In this document: positions 1 to 9,641 of the stretch, piece after piece
Layout: the number at the start of each line of letters is the position of its first letter
Numbering within the stretch: position 1 is the first letter of the stretch
Program-made: the position numbers and the translations under genes
Assembly (NCBI RefSeq): GCF_017743735.1
Contig: NZ_JAGHRO010000001.1
Span: 909,635-973,634, forward strand
Reading direction: 5' to 3'
DNA length: 64,000 nucleotides
From: Shimia sp. R9_2
GTDB taxonomy: Bacteria; Pseudomonadota; Alphaproteobacteria; Rhodobacterales; Rhodobacteraceae
Notes under the pieces: generated by a model
Seen by the model: only the letters and a program-made list of their open reading frames with translations
Databases searched by the model: none
Told to the model about the DNA's origin: nothing

Positions 1-46
1 TGGAGGCTTCAGGGGCGGTTTCGAGGTCGTGGGACGGGAAGCTCAT
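1..46 (-). CDS. 5' end of a probable carboxymuconolactone decarboxylase-family protein (partial)
   Basis: Only the first 15 codons lie in the window. Read on the minus strand from the ATG at 46 they give MSFPSHDLETAPEAS. A short N-terminus with the 'TAPEAS' wording is common in AhpD/carboxymuconolactone decarboxylase-like proteins of Rhodobacteraceae, and such genes often sit divergent from a TetR repressor, as here. The family assignment is inferred from 15 residues and context only, so it is tentative. Confidence 0.4.
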   Translation of the reverse strand, partial: MSFPSHDLETAPEAS

Positions 47-94
47 GAGGATTATTCCTGTGATTCAGTGTCGATGAGACTCATTTAGGCTTTA

Positions 95-134
95 TTGAGT
101 GATCACTCAAGTATATTGTTGAGCAATCATTCAA
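95..134. promoter_or_regulatory. Two palindromic TetR-type operators
   Basis: A perfect 16-bp palindrome, TTGAGTGATCACTCAA, lies at 95-110. A second imperfect copy, TTGAGCAATCATTCAA, lies at 119-134, 24 bp downstream and so on nearly the same face of the helix. The pair sits between the divergent partial gene (start at 46) and the TetR gene (start at 158). The natural reading is an autoregulatory operator that also controls the divergent gene. Confidence 0.75.
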
Positions 135-157
135 GAATTAGCCGTAACGAGTCCGTG

Positions 158-730
158 ATGCCCCGAAAGCCAAATTATGACCGCCAAGAGTTGATAGGCC
201 GCGCCCGTGATCTGTTCTGGCAGCGCGGCTGGGCGGGCACGTCGCTCAAGGATCTGGAGGCAGAACTTCAGATGAAGCCGGGCAGCTTTTATGCGGCTTT
301 CGGTTCCAAGGACGCGCTGTTTGAGCTGGCGCTAAATCAATATGCCTCTGACGGGGTGGCGGGGTTGACCGCATTGGCGCAGGAGCTCGGGCCGCTTGAG
401 GCGCTCAAGCGTTGGCCGCAGATTGCGATCGGCAATGGGGCGGCACCGGCAAAGGCCTGTATGCTGTCAAAAACGCTGCTGGAGCTGCGGGCGCACAACC
501 ATCCGCTCGCTGAAACCGCGAGCCAGCATCTGTTAAAAATGGAAGCCACCTTTGCCGCCCTGTTTGCGCAGGCGCAGGCCGCCGGGGAGATTGATGCGGC
601 GCATAATCCCAAGGCTTTGGCGCTGCGCTATCAGTCTGATCTGCTGGGGCTGCGCGTGTCAGCAGAGCGCGAAGGGGTGGATGGCGTTGCCATCGCGCAG
701 GAGATTGCCGACGACCTCGGTGCGCTTTAG
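158..730 (+). CDS. TetR/AcrR-family transcriptional regulator
   Basis: The protein is 190 residues, the usual TetR size. An N-terminal helix-turn-helix domain spans about residues 8-55 (LIGRARDLFWQRGW ... SLKDLEAELQMKPGSFYAAFGSKDALF), with the family's typical 'GSFYAAFGSKDALF' recognition-helix region. The remaining part is a helical ligand domain of unknown ligand. I take the ATG at 158 as start, because an in-frame TTG further upstream at 95 lies inside the palindromic operator. The gene is divergent from the partial gene at 1-46, which is its most likely target. It is probably a local repressor that also controls itself. Confidence 0.85.
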   Translation: MPRKPNYDRQELIGRARDLFWQRGWAGTSLKDLEAELQMKPGSFYAAFGSKDALFELALNQYASDGVAGLTALAQELGPLEALKRWPQIAIGNGAAPAKACMLSKTLLELRAHNHPLAETASQHLLKMEATFAALFAQAQAAGEIDAAHNPKALALRYQSDLLGLRVSAEREGVDGVAIAQEIADDLGAL

Positions 731-760
731 GCTTCGGTTCAGATCAGCCGTTGGTGCCGG

Positions 761-2818
761 TTAGCCCTTGGTGCCAGTCTGTGCTGTGCCGTCCGGCAGG
801 TTGAGCGCAGAGCGCAGATAGCCCTCCACATTCTCCAGCTCCAGCGGACGGGAGAAGAGATAGCCCTGACCCACGCGGTTGCCGACCCCGTGCAGCAGCG
901 CGATCTGCTCTTCGGTTTCGATGCCTTCCACCACCAGATCAATGTCGAGCTGGCACAGCATATCGGCGAGGTGGCGAACCAGAATGTGGTTGTCATTGCC
1001 CGCGTGAATGTCGCGCACAAATTCCCGGTCAATCTTGATCTCGTCAAATTCCATGCGCAGCAGGTAGGCGAGTGAGGAATAGCCGGTGCCAAAATCATCG
1101 AGCGCGCTGCGCACGCCCTGTTTGCGCAGAGCGCCCATTGTGGCCTGAACCGCTTCCATCTTTTCCATTGCGGCGGTTTCGGTCACTTCCAGTGTCAGGA
1201 GCTCGGGATCAAAGCCCGTGGTCCAGAGAATGTCCTGAATGTCCTCGGCAAGGGACAGGCTGCGGAAGCTTTTGGCGGAGACATTGACCGAAATGGGCAC
1301 CGGCACGCCCATATCCGCGCTCAGCTTTCGGGCAAAGCGGGCGGCCTTTTTGAGCACATAGAGGTCGAGGTCTTTCACCACGCCAGAGCTTTCGGCGATG
1401 GTGATGAACTCATCCGGTGAGATGTCTTCCCCGTCCAGACGCCAGCGCGCCAGCGCTTCAAACCCGCGGAATTGCCGGTTGCTCAGATTGACCTGAGGCT
1501 GCAGCGCGACACGGATGTCGCCATTCCGGATCGCGTCAGGCAGGCGCGCAGCGATGGTTTTCTGCCGCTGCATGCAGGCGTCGATGACCTTGTCGTATTC
1601 CTGATAGGTGTTTTTGCCGAGCCCCTTGGCCGAATAAAGCGCGGCATCTGCGGCCTTGAGCAATTCGCTTGGGGTTTGCCCCATGCCTTGATCGGTGCAG
1701 GCCAGACCAATGGAGCATTTCGGGGTGATGGACCAGTTCTCAAATTCCATCGGCCGGGTGACCTGCGCGAGCATACGCGGGGCCACTGCCGCGCCAAGGC
1801 TGAAGGCGTTGCGGGCGTTCCAGATCAGCGCAAATTCATCTCCGCCCAAGCGGGCGACCATGGCGTCCACATCGCGGGTCGCTGCTTTCAGGCGCTGGGC
1901 GACCTCAACCAGCAGGGCATCACCGGCAGCGTGGCCCATGGTGTCGTTCACCAGTTTGAAGTCATCCAGATCCACCAGCGCTGCGGTCAAGGTGTTGCGA
2001 TCCGGCAGGTCAAAGCTGTCGCGCAAATGCTCGTTGAAGAGCTTGCGGTTGGGCAGGCCGGTCAGCGGGTCATGGGACAGCAGGAACTTTTCCTTGGCGT
2101 CCGCCGCGTTTTTCATTTCCTCGATTTTGACCTGCGATTTCAGCTGCAGCACATGGAGGTTGCGGGCGTGTTCGCGAAAGCCGATGAGCCAGAAGACGGC
2201 CAGAGAGCCAAAGAACCAGACGGCGGCATATTTGGCATCTGCCAGCGCATTGGCGGTCATGTCGCGCTCCACCACATAGGCGCCCATCGCGTCGCCCAGT
2301 TGAAACACCTCTTCGCCAAGCAGCGTGTTGTGGCAGCTCACACAGGTTTCTTTTTCCGCAATCGACGGCACCAGGGTGCGGCTGATGAGCCGGCCATTCT
2401 CCCAATGCTGTTCGTGCACCGGCGCGTGGTTTGATTGGCCTGAAAATCCGGCGATGACCTCGGACAGACGGGGGTCATCCTCACTGGTGCCAAGCTCAAG
2501 GCCGGGCAGACCCGGCATGCGCATCTGCGTGTTGGCGCGCCCGTCGCGTTCGACTTGTCCGGTGCTGGAAAAATGCTCGATGCCAAGGCGCCGGAAATGC
2601 GCTGGAATAGGGGAGTCCTCGCCGCGCGCATCAGAAAACACGGCCACAAAGCTGTCGGTCATTTCCACAAGCTGCAAACGCTCATGCTTGCTGATGTGGT
2701 TTTCCTCAACCCGCAGAACGGCAAAGAAGATCAGCGCAGTGCCAAGAGCAATTGCGATGGACCAAAGCAGTGTCTTGGTTTTTTCCGGTGCCAAGGTCGG
2801 CAAAGTGAGGTCGGTCAT
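761..2818 (-). CDS. Membrane-bound GGDEF-EAL protein with periplasmic heme-c-type sensor domain
   Basis: The protein is 685 residues from the ATG at 2818; an in-frame ATG 11 codons upstream (2851) is less likely. After a first membrane segment (about 17-38) comes a periplasmic region with a CVSCH motif (CxxCH, near residue 160), as in Tll0287-like/DUF3365 heme sensor domains. A second membrane segment (about 197-215) follows. The cytoplasmic part has an intact GGDEF motif (ARLGGDEFALIW) and then an EAL domain with FEALARW, DDFGTGYSSL and KIDREFV, so cyclase and phosphodiesterase centres both look intact. No RxxD inhibitory site is visible at the usual spacing before GGDEF. It probably adjusts c-di-GMP in response to redox state or a gas. 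Heme attachment is inferred from CxxCH. Confidence 0.88.
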   Translation of the reverse strand: MTDLTLPTLAPEKTKTLLWSIAIALGTALIFFAVLRVEENHISKHERLQLVEMTDSFVAVFSDARGEDSPIPAHFRRLGIEHFSSTGQVERDGRANTQMRMPGLPGLELGTSEDDPRLSEVIAGFSGQSNHAPVHEQHWENGRLISRTLVPSIAEKETCVSCHNTLLGEEVFQLGDAMGAYVVERDMTANALADAKYAAVWFFGSLAVFWLIGFREHARNLHVLQLKSQVKIEEMKNAADAKEKFLLSHDPLTGLPNRKLFNEHLRDSFDLPDRNTLTAALVDLDDFKLVNDTMGHAAGDALLVEVAQRLKAATRDVDAMVARLGGDEFALIWNARNAFSLGAAVAPRMLAQVTRPMEFENWSITPKCSIGLACTDQGMGQTPSELLKAADAALYSAKGLGKNTYQEYDKVIDACMQRQKTIAARLPDAIRNGDIRVALQPQVNLSNRQFRGFEALARWRLDGEDISPDEFITIAESSGVVKDLDLYVLKKAARFARKLSADMGVPVPISVNVSAKSFRSLSLAEDIQDILWTTGFDPELLTLEVTETAAMEKMEAVQATMGALRKQGVRSALDDFGTGYSSLAYLLRMEFDEIKIDREFVRDIHAGNDNHILVRHLADMLCQLDIDLVVEGIETEEQIALLHGVGNRVGQGYLFSRPLELENVEGYLRSALNLPDGTAQTGTKG

Positions 2819-3011
2819 CGAAGGGCCTGACAAATACGCATGTCGGAACATTTTTGTGCAAGTGTCCTTAGATTCGGTGAATCTGCCTTCGATTGCGGGG
2901 GCAGATTTGGGGTCGGGTGCCGTAAGGGCCGGGCGCTGTCATAAAGCCTTTCCTTGCTCCTCTGCTGGGCATTCTGTAAAGGCACAAGCGACGTAATTTC
3001 ACTCAGGGACC

Positions 3012-4520
3012 ATGGATATGGCCAAGCAGAAGAAAGCCCCCCGCCCCAAGGCAGTCACGCCAAAGGGGTTCCGCGACTATTTTGGTGTGGAGGTGACCGA
3101 GCGCACCGAGATGCTGCATCAGATCGCCGGGGTCTATCATCGCTATGGTTTTGAGGCGCTTGAGAGCAGCGCGGTGGAAACTGTTGAGGCGCTGGGCAAG
3201 TTCCTGCCGGATGTGGACCGCCCCAATGAAGGCGTGTTTGCCTGGCAGGAATTTGACGAGAAAGATCAGGGTGACTGGATGGCCCTGCGCTATGATCTGA
3301 CCGCGCCGTTGGCTCGGGTTTATGCGCAGCACCGCAATGATTTGCCCAACCCTTATCGCCGCTATGCGATGGGGCCAGTGTGGCGCAACGAAAAGCCCGG
3401 ACCGGGGCGTTATCGTCAGTTTTATCAATGTGATGCAGACACCGTGGGCACGGCGAGCATGGCAGCGGATGCGGAAATCTGCGCGATGCTGTCTGATACG
3501 CTGGAGACCGTGGGCATTCCGCGCGGGGATTTCCTTGTGCGGGTGAACAACCGCAAGGTCATGAACGGTGTGCTGGAAGTGATGGGGCTTGGCGACGATC
3601 AAGCCGCCCGCGACAACGTGCTGCGCACCATCGACAAGTTTGACAAGGTGGGCGAGAGCGGCGTGCGTGAGCTGCTGGGCAAAGGCCGTCTGGATGCCTC
3701 CGGTGCCTATATCGACGGTGTGGGCCTGTCTGACGATCAGATCGAGCCGGTGATTGCCTTCCTGACCTCCAAAGCGGACGATGTGGCAAAGACCTTTGAC
3801 AATCTACGTGGAGCGGTCGGGGCCTCCAAAGTGGGCGCTGAGGGCATTGCCGAGCTCGAACAGATTGGCGAGCTGCTGGCCGCAGGTGGCTATGGCAGTG
3901 ACCGGATTGAGATTGACCCCTCCATTGTGCGTGGATTGGGCTATTACACCGGTCCGGTGTTTGAGGCAGAGCTGACCTTCGAAATTCTCGATGAGAAGGG
4001 CCGCAAGCGGCAGTTTGGCTCGGTGTCCGGCGGTGGGCGGTATGATGGTCTGGTGAAGCGGTTCACCGGGCAGGAAGTGCCTGCGGTTGGGGTGTCCATC
4101 GGGGTGGATCGCCTGCTGGCGGCGCTGCGCGAAAAGGGCCGTATGGGTGGCGTGGCCACGGGGCCTGTGGTGGTGACCGTGATGGATCGCGACCGGATGG
4201 CGGATTATCAGGCCATGGTGGCGGAGCTGCGCAATGCGGGCATTCGCGCCGAGGTTTACCTTGGCAATCCGAAGAACTTCGGCAACCAGCTGAAATACGC
4301 GGACAAGCGCAACAGCCCTGTGGCTGTGATCGAAGGTGGTGACGAGAAAGCCAACGGTGTGGTGCAGCTTAAAGACCTGATCCTGGGCGCAAAAATTGCC
4401 GAGAGCGCCACATTGGAAGAGTGGAAAGAGCGCCCGAGCCAGTTTGAGGTGCCACGCGGTGATCTGGTTGCGAAGGTGCGCGAAATTCTGGCGTCTCAGA
4501 GCGAAGAGCAGGCGGGCTGA
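3012..4520 (+). CDS. hisS: Histidine-tRNA ligase
   Basis: This is a class II aminoacyl-tRNA synthetase of about 502 residues. The N-terminal [10 protein letters not shown] corresponds to motif-1 context, '[25 protein letters not shown]' to the motif 2 loop, '[14 protein letters not shown]' to the histidine-specific motif, and '[14 protein letters not shown]' plus '[11 protein letters not shown]' to motif 3. An anticodon-binding domain lies in the last 100 residues. It charges tRNA-His in the cytoplasm. Either the ATG at 3012 or the one at 3018 (MAKQKK...) could be the start. The stop overlaps the hisZ start (TGATG), so hisS, hisZ and hisG form one translationally coupled operon. Confidence 0.97.
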   Translation: MDMAKQKKAPRPKAVTPKGFRDYFGVEVTERTEMLHQIAGVYHRYGFEALESSAVETVEALGKFLPDVDRPNEGVFAWQEFDEKDQGDWMALRYDLTAPLARVYAQHRNDLPNPYRRYAMGPVWRNEKPGPGRYRQFYQCDADTVGTASMAADAEICAMLSDTLETVGIPRGDFLVRVNNRKVMNGVLEVMGLGDDQAARDNVLRTIDKFDKVGESGVRELLGKGRLDASGAYIDGVGLSDDQIEPVIAFLTSKADDVAKTFDNLRGAVGASKVGAEGIAELEQIGELLAAGGYGSDRIEIDPSIVRGLGYYTGPVFEAELTFEILDEKGRKRQFGSVSGGGRYDGLVKRFTGQEVPAVGVSIGVDRLLAALREKGRMGGVATGPVVVTVMDRDRMADYQAMVAELRNAGIRAEVYLGNPKNFGNQLKYADKRNSPVAVIEGGDEKANGVVQLKDLILGAKIAESATLEEWKERPSQFEVPRGDLVAKVREILASQSEEQAG

Positions 4521-5605
4521 TGGCACAAAAATCCAAAATCCGCGCGCGGGCGGCAGCGCTGGCTGCTGACTTTGAAGCGGCGGGTGCGGTGCCGGTGGAA
4601 ACGCCGATTCTGCTGCCTGCGGACGCGCTTCTGGACCTGTATGGCGAAGACATTCGCGGGCGCGCCTATGTGACCTCGGATGCGCTGCGCGGGGAGCAGA
4701 TGCTGCGGCCCGATTTCACGGTGCCTGTGGTGCAGATGCATATGGCGCATGGGGCGGAACCGGCACGCTATACCTATGCGGGTGAGGTGTTCCGGCGGCA
4801 GGAAGATGACCCTGCGCGGGCCAATGAATATATGCAGGTCGGCTATGAGGTGTTTGACCGCGAGAACCCTGCGGCGAGTGACGCCGAGGTGTTTGCGGTG
4901 ATGCAAGACGCGCTGAAAGGCGTGGAATTGCGCGCCTCCACCGGCGACATTGGCATACTGGCCGCCGCTGTGGCCGGGCTTGAAACCACCGAGCGGCGCA
5001 AGCGCGCTTTGGCACGCCACATCTGGCGGCCCCGGCGGTTTAAGGCGCTGCTGGATCGGTTTGCTGGGCGCAGTGAGGTGCCTGCAAGTCGGGCGGCGCT
5101 TTTGGCGGCGGATGATCCGATGGCGCATGGCTTCACCGATATTGGTCTGCGGTCGCAGGCCGAGGTGGCGGCGCGTATTGAGGCGTTGCGCGAAGATGCG
5201 GCGGCGCCGCCGATCTCGCCCTTGCAGGTGGAGCTGATCGAAGCGCTGCTGAATGTGCGAGAGACGCTGCCCAATGCGCTTGAGCATATCCGCGATCTGG
5301 CGGTGGACATGTCCGCGATCAGCGGAGCCGCACGCCGGTTGCGCGAGCGTATGGAAGCGCTGGATGCGCGTGGTGTGGATGTTGAAAGCCTTGAGTTTGA
5401 GGCCAGCTATGGCCGGACCTCAATGGAATATTACGACGGGTTTGTCTTTGGCTTTTATGTGCCGGATCGGGCGGATTTGCCTGCGGTGGCGACTGGCGGA
5501 CGTTATGATGCGCTGACGCAAGTGCTTGGCCAGGGGCGGGAAATTCCCGCTGTGGGTGGCGTGATCCGTCCCGGTGTGTTGGTCGATCTGGAGGACGCGG
5601 CATGA
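4520..5605 (+). CDS. hisZ: ATP phosphoribosyltransferase regulatory subunit
   Basis: The 361-residue protein looks like a HisS catalytic core (RPDFTVPVVQMHMAHG; RYTYAGEVFRRQ; FVFGFYVPD; ATGGRYDALTQVLG) without the anticodon-binding domain. That is the definition of HisZ. HisZ partners with short-form HisG to make the feedback-regulated first enzyme of histidine synthesis. It overlaps hisS by one base and hisG by four bases (ATGA), which fits coupled expression. Confidence 0.95.
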   Translation: MAQKSKIRARAAALAADFEAAGAVPVETPILLPADALLDLYGEDIRGRAYVTSDALRGEQMLRPDFTVPVVQMHMAHGAEPARYTYAGEVFRRQEDDPARANEYMQVGYEVFDRENPAASDAEVFAVMQDALKGVELRASTGDIGILAAAVAGLETTERRKRALARHIWRPRRFKALLDRFAGRSEVPASRAALLAADDPMAHGFTDIGLRSQAEVAARIEALREDAAAPPISPLQVELIEALLNVRETLPNALEHIRDLAVDMSAISGAARRLRERMEALDARGVDVESLEFEASYGRTSMEYYDGFVFGFYVPDRADLPAVATGGRYDALTQVLGQGREIPAVGGVIRPGVLVDLEDAA

Positions 5606-6300
5606 GCATCAAGCTGGGTGTGCCCTCCAAAGGGCGGCTGATGGAGAAGACCTTTGACTGGTTTGGCGCGCGCGGTGTGCAGCTAAGCCGGACAGGGTCG
5701 GATCGTGAATATGCAGGGGCCGTTGAAGGCGTTGAGGGCGTGGAGCTGGTGTTGCTGTCCGCAGGAGAAATCCCCCGTGAGCTGGCGGCGGGGCGCATTC
5801 ACCTTGGCGTCACGGGCACCGATCTGGTGCGCGAAAAGCTTGGTCAGTGGGAGCAGCAGGTTGCGGAGCTGGCGCTTTTGGGTTTTGGCCATGCGGATCT
5901 GATCATTGCGGTGCCGGGCTGTTGGGCCGATGTGGACACGCTCGATGATCTGGATGCGGCGGCCTCGGCGTTCCGGGAGGCCCATGGGTTCCGGATGCGG
6001 ATTGCCACCAAATACCACCGCCTGGTGCGGGAGTTCCTGCGCGACAACGGCGTGGCGGATTATCAGCTGGTGGACAGCCAAGGTGCGACCGAAGGCACGA
6101 TCAAGAATATGACGGCGGAAGGCGTGGCGGATATCACCTCGACAGGGGATACGCTGCGGGCCAACCACCTGAAAATCCTGTCAGATGCCTTGGTGCTGAA
6201 GTCGCAGGCGACGCTGTTTAAAAGCCGCAAGGCGGCCATGACGGATGAAGAGCGCGCGACCATGAAGGCGCTTTTGCGGACGCTGGAGCTTGATGGGTAA
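5602..6300 (+). CDS. hisG: ATP phosphoribosyltransferase catalytic subunit, short form
   Basis: The 232-residue protein begins MSIKLGVPSKGRLME, typical of HisG, and has the phosphoribosyl-pyrophosphate-binding stretch 'DSQGATEGTIKNMTAEGVADITSTGDTL' near the C-terminal third. It lacks the roughly 80-residue regulatory domain of long HisG, in agreement with the hisZ gene just upstream. It catalyses ATP + PRPP to phosphoribosyl-ATP. A factor-independent terminator follows about 100 bp downstream. Confidence 0.96.
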   Translation: MSIKLGVPSKGRLMEKTFDWFGARGVQLSRTGSDREYAGAVEGVEGVELVLLSAGEIPRELAAGRIHLGVTGTDLVREKLGQWEQQVAELALLGFGHADLIIAVPGCWADVDTLDDLDAAASAFREAHGFRMRIATKYHRLVREFLRDNGVADYQLVDSQGATEGTIKNMTAEGVADITSTGDTLRANHLKILSDALVLKSQATLFKSRKAAMTDEERATMKALLRTLELDG

Positions 6301-6402
6301 CGCCCGGAGCAAAGGCGGCTCAGCCGCCGCCGGGCATCGCCCGACCGACCGGACGGGAGGGCGATTTTGCTGACAATATCGCATATTGCAAACACCGGAG
6401 GG

Positions 6403-6433
6403 GTGCCGCTGAGATAAAGCGGCATCCTTTTTT
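6403..6433 (+). terminator. Rho-independent terminator of the hisS-hisZ-hisG operon
   Basis: The arms GTGCCGCT and AGCGGCAT can form a stem, and the downstream arm is followed by CC and a T run at about 6428-6433. Confidence 0.7.
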
Positions 6434-6559
6434 GTGGGTCGCCCACCCTCGGTCGGGCGTTGCCAATGGGCGGTATTTCTCTGAGCGGGGCGTTCCGCTC
6501 TTGGCCCCACGGCAGGCAATGCTAAGAAGGGTGCTCCAATGATTTTCAGGAGAGCCCCC

Positions 6560-8920
6560 TTGGATACGAGCACGCGCATTTTCCGCACCATTGCTGGCGA
6601 GATTGCCGCCAAACCCGATCAGGTTGGGGCGGCTGTGAAGCTTTTGGATGAGGGCGCGACAGTGCCGTTTGTGGCGCGCTACCGCAAAGAGGTGACAGGT
6701 GGGCTGGATGACAGCCAGCTGCGGACCTTGGCGGATCGGCTGGCTTATCTGCGGGAGCTGGAAGCGCGGCGCGAGACCGTGGCGGCCTCGATCACCGAGC
6801 AGGGCAAGATGACCGATGCGCTGGCCAAGGCCATTGTGGGGGCTGAGACCAAAGCTGCGCTGGAAGACATTTACCTGCCTTACAAACCCAAGCGCCGCAC
6901 CAAGGCGATGATTGCGCGCGAAAACGGGTTGGCCCCGCTGGCAGAGGCGATTTTGGCGGATCGCAATGCGGATCCGGAGGCACTGGCGGCGGGCTATGTC
7001 ACCGAAAACGTGGCCGACGTGAAAGCAGCGCTGGATGGCGCGCGCGATATTGTTGCGGAAGGGCTGACAGAGAACGCCACGCTTTTGGGCGAGCTGCGCA
7101 GCTTCTTGCAAAAAGAGGCGATTGTGGCGGCCAAGGTGATTTCTGGCCAGGAACAGGCGGGCGCGAAGTTTTCGGATTACTTTGAGCACTCAGAGCCGTG
7201 GTCCAAAGTGCCAAGCCACCGCGCGTTGGCGATGATGCGCGCCTCCAAGGAAGGCGTGATCTCGCTAGACATTGGCCCCGATCCGGAGGGCGGCAAGGAG
7301 CGCGCAGAGGCGATGGTGGCGAGCTATCTCGACACCCGCAGCGAGGCGCCCGGTGATCTGTGGCTGCGCAAAGTGGCGGGCTGGACCTGGCGGGTGAAGC
7401 TGAGCCTGACGATGACCGTGGATCTGATGGGCGAGCTGCGTGCGCGGGCGCAGGAAGAGGCCATTGCCGTGTTTGCGCGCAACTTGAAAGACCTCCTGCT
7501 GGCAGCTCCTGCGGGGGCGAAGGCGACACTGGGTCTGGACCCGGGTATTCGTACGGGCTGTAAAGTGGCGGTGGTGGATGCCACCGGCAAGCTGCTGGAT
7601 ACGGCCACGATTTATCCTTTCCAACCAAAGAATGATGTGCGCGGCGCTGAGGAGACCTTGCTGGCGCTGATTGCCAAGCATGGCGTGGAGCTGGTTGCGA
7701 TTGGCAATGGCACCGCGAGCCGGGAGAGCGAGAAGCTGGTGGGCGAGGTGCTGAAGCATTTGCCCAAAGGTGTGAAAGCGCCGACCAAAGTGGTGGTGAG
7801 CGAGGCCGGGGCCTCTGTTTACTCCGCAAGCGAGCTGGCGGCGCGGGAGTTCCCGGGGCTGGATGTGTCTTTGCGCGGCGCGGTGTCGATTGCGCGGCGT
7901 TTGCAGGATCCGCTTGCGGAATTGGTGAAGATTGAGCCGAAGTCCATCGGGGTTGGCCAGTATCAGCACGATGTGGATCAGCACCGTTTGGGCAAGTCGC
8001 TGGAAGCCGTTGTAGAAGACGCGGTGAACGCGGTGGGTGTGGACCTGAATATGGCCTCCGCACCGCTCTTGGCGCATGTGTCCGGTCTTGGGCCGGGGCT
8101 GGCGGAAGCGATTGTGGCGCATCGCGATGAAAACGGCGCCTTTGGCTCGCGCAAAGAGCTTCTGAAAGTGGCGCGCTTGGGGCCGGTGGCCTTTGAGCAA
8201 TGCGCGGGGTTCTTGCGGATCACCGAAGGGGATGAGCCGCTTGATGCCAGCGCAGTGCACCCGGAAGCCTATGATGTGGCGCGTAAAATTGTCTCTGCCT
8301 GTGGGCGGGATGTGCGCAGCCTTATGGGCGATGGCGCGGCGCTGAAACGCCTGCGGGCGGAGGAGTTTGTCTCCGAGAAGTTTGGTCTGCCAACGGTGCG
8401 CGACATTCTGAGCGAGCTGGAAAAGCCGGGGCGTGACCCGCGCCCGACGTTCAAGACCGCGACCTTTGCCGATGGGGTGGAAGAGATTTCAGACCTCAAG
8501 CCTGGCATGGCGCTGGAAGGTACGGTGACCAATGTGGCGGCCTTTGGGGCGTTCGTGGATGTGGGCGTGCATCAGGATGGTCTGGTGCATGTGAGCCAGC
8601 TGGCGGATCGCTTTGTGAAAGACCCGCATGAGGTGGTGAAAGCCGGGGATGTGGTGAAGGTCACGGTGACGGAAGTGGATGTGCCGCGCAAACGCATCGG
8701 CCTGTCCATGCGCAAGGATGGCGGAGCTTCGGCCAAAGAAGACCGCAATGCACGCGCTGGGTTTGGCGGCAAAGGGCGCGGTGGGCCTGCTGGCGGACCG
8801 CGTGGGAAAGGACCGCGCGGTGCCGGCGGCGGAGGCAACTACAGTGCCAAGCCCAAGCAGCAGGACAGCGGCAATGGCGCATTGGGCGCTGCGCTGATGG
8901 ATGCGATGCGGAAGAAGTGA
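6560..8920 (+). CDS. tex: Tex-family S1 RNA-binding transcription accessory protein
   Basis: At 786 residues the protein is typical of Tex. It has the Tex N-terminal helix-turn-helix region ([26 protein letters not shown]), a YqgF/RNase H-like domain ([17 protein letters not shown]), a helix-hairpin-helix part ([17 protein letters not shown]) and a C-terminal S1 domain ([33 protein letters not shown]). A Gly/Arg-rich basic tail of about 60 residues follows. I choose the TTG at 6560 because AGGAG sits 6 bases upstream and the protein then begins [15 protein letters not shown]; an ATG exists at 6539. Tex binds RNA and affects transcription and RNA turnover; its exact role here is not known. Confidence 0.93.
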   Translation: MDTSTRIFRTIAGEIAAKPDQVGAAVKLLDEGATVPFVARYRKEVTGGLDDSQLRTLADRLAYLRELEARRETVAASITEQGKMTDALAKAIVGAETKAALEDIYLPYKPKRRTKAMIARENGLAPLAEAILADRNADPEALAAGYVTENVADVKAALDGARDIVAEGLTENATLLGELRSFLQKEAIVAAKVISGQEQAGAKFSDYFEHSEPWSKVPSHRALAMMRASKEGVISLDIGPDPEGGKERAEAMVASYLDTRSEAPGDLWLRKVAGWTWRVKLSLTMTVDLMGELRARAQEEAIAVFARNLKDLLLAAPAGAKATLGLDPGIRTGCKVAVVDATGKLLDTATIYPFQPKNDVRGAEETLLALIAKHGVELVAIGNGTASRESEKLVGEVLKHLPKGVKAPTKVVVSEAGASVYSASELAAREFPGLDVSLRGAVSIARRLQDPLAELVKIEPKSIGVGQYQHDVDQHRLGKSLEAVVEDAVNAVGVDLNMASAPLLAHVSGLGPGLAEAIVAHRDENGAFGSRKELLKVARLGPVAFEQCAGFLRITEGDEPLDASAVHPEAYDVARKIVSACGRDVRSLMGDGAALKRLRAEEFVSEKFGLPTVRDILSELEKPGRDPRPTFKTATFADGVEEISDLKPGMALEGTVTNVAAFGAFVDVGVHQDGLVHVSQLADRFVKDPHEVVKAGDVVKVTVTEVDVPRKRIGLSMRKDGGASAKEDRNARAGFGGKGRGGPAGGPRGKGPRGAGGGGNYSAKPKQQDSGNGALGAALMDAMRKK

Positions 8921-8986
8921 TGAGGGGAGGGCGGCGCCTGCCGGGGGGCAGGCAGGCGCAGACCTCCCTGCGGTCGGTCGGAAGGA

Positions 8987-9424
8987 TTAGCCGAGCAACG
9001 TTCCCATGCGGCGCACGGCCAGAGCGTAGCCTTCCACGCCAAAGCCTGCGATCACACCTTCTGCGCGGGCCGACACATAGGAGTGGTGCCGGAAGGCTTC
9101 GCGTTTGTGGATGTTGGAGATATGCACCTCCAGCACCGGCCCCTCAAAAGTGTTAAGCGCATCGAGAATGGCCACGGACGTGTGGCTGTAGGCGGCGGGG
9201 TTGATGATGATCCCGGCCGCTTGCGCGCGGGCCTCGTGGATCCAGTCGACCAGCTCGCCTTCGTGATTGGATTGCAGCAGCTTCACCGACAAGCCAAGCG
9301 CGGTCCCGACCGCGGCGCAGGAGGTTTCAACATCGGCCAGCGTGTCGTGGCCGTAAATCTCCGGCTCGCGTTTGCCCAGAAGGTTCAGGTTGGGGCCGTT
9401 GAGGATGTAGATTGTGCTGCTCAT
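8987..9424 (-). CDS. aroQ: 3-dehydroquinate dehydratase, type II
   Basis: The 145-residue protein begins [25 protein letters not shown], the hallmark N-terminus of type II dehydroquinases. The catalytic region '[17 protein letters not shown]' and the '[31 protein letters not shown]' stretch are intact. It dehydrates 3-dehydroquinate in the shikimate pathway and normally forms a dodecamer in the cytoplasm. It is a stand-alone minus-strand gene. Confidence 0.96.
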   Translation of the reverse strand: MSSTIYILNGPNLNLLGKREPEIYGHDTLADVETSCAAVGTALGLSVKLLQSNHEGELVDWIHEARAQAAGIIINPAAYSHTSVAILDALNTFEGPVLEVHISNIHKREAFRHHSYVSARAEGVIAGFGVEGYALAVRRMGTLLG

Positions 9425-9641
9425 CTGCGCTCTGCCTTTTGTGGTGCTTCCGACCTAGCCGGAAACGGCGGGCCGGGGCAATAGGGCGCAAAAACGCGCA
9501 GGAAATCTGTGACATAGGAGAAAAAACCGGTGCGGCACTTCTAACGCCATAAAAGTGCGGGAGAAAATTGCCTTTGAACGGGGGCTTTGCTAGCGTCGCC
9601 ACAGCAACCAAAACGGCAGCGATCGGGGGAGGGTCACAGGC

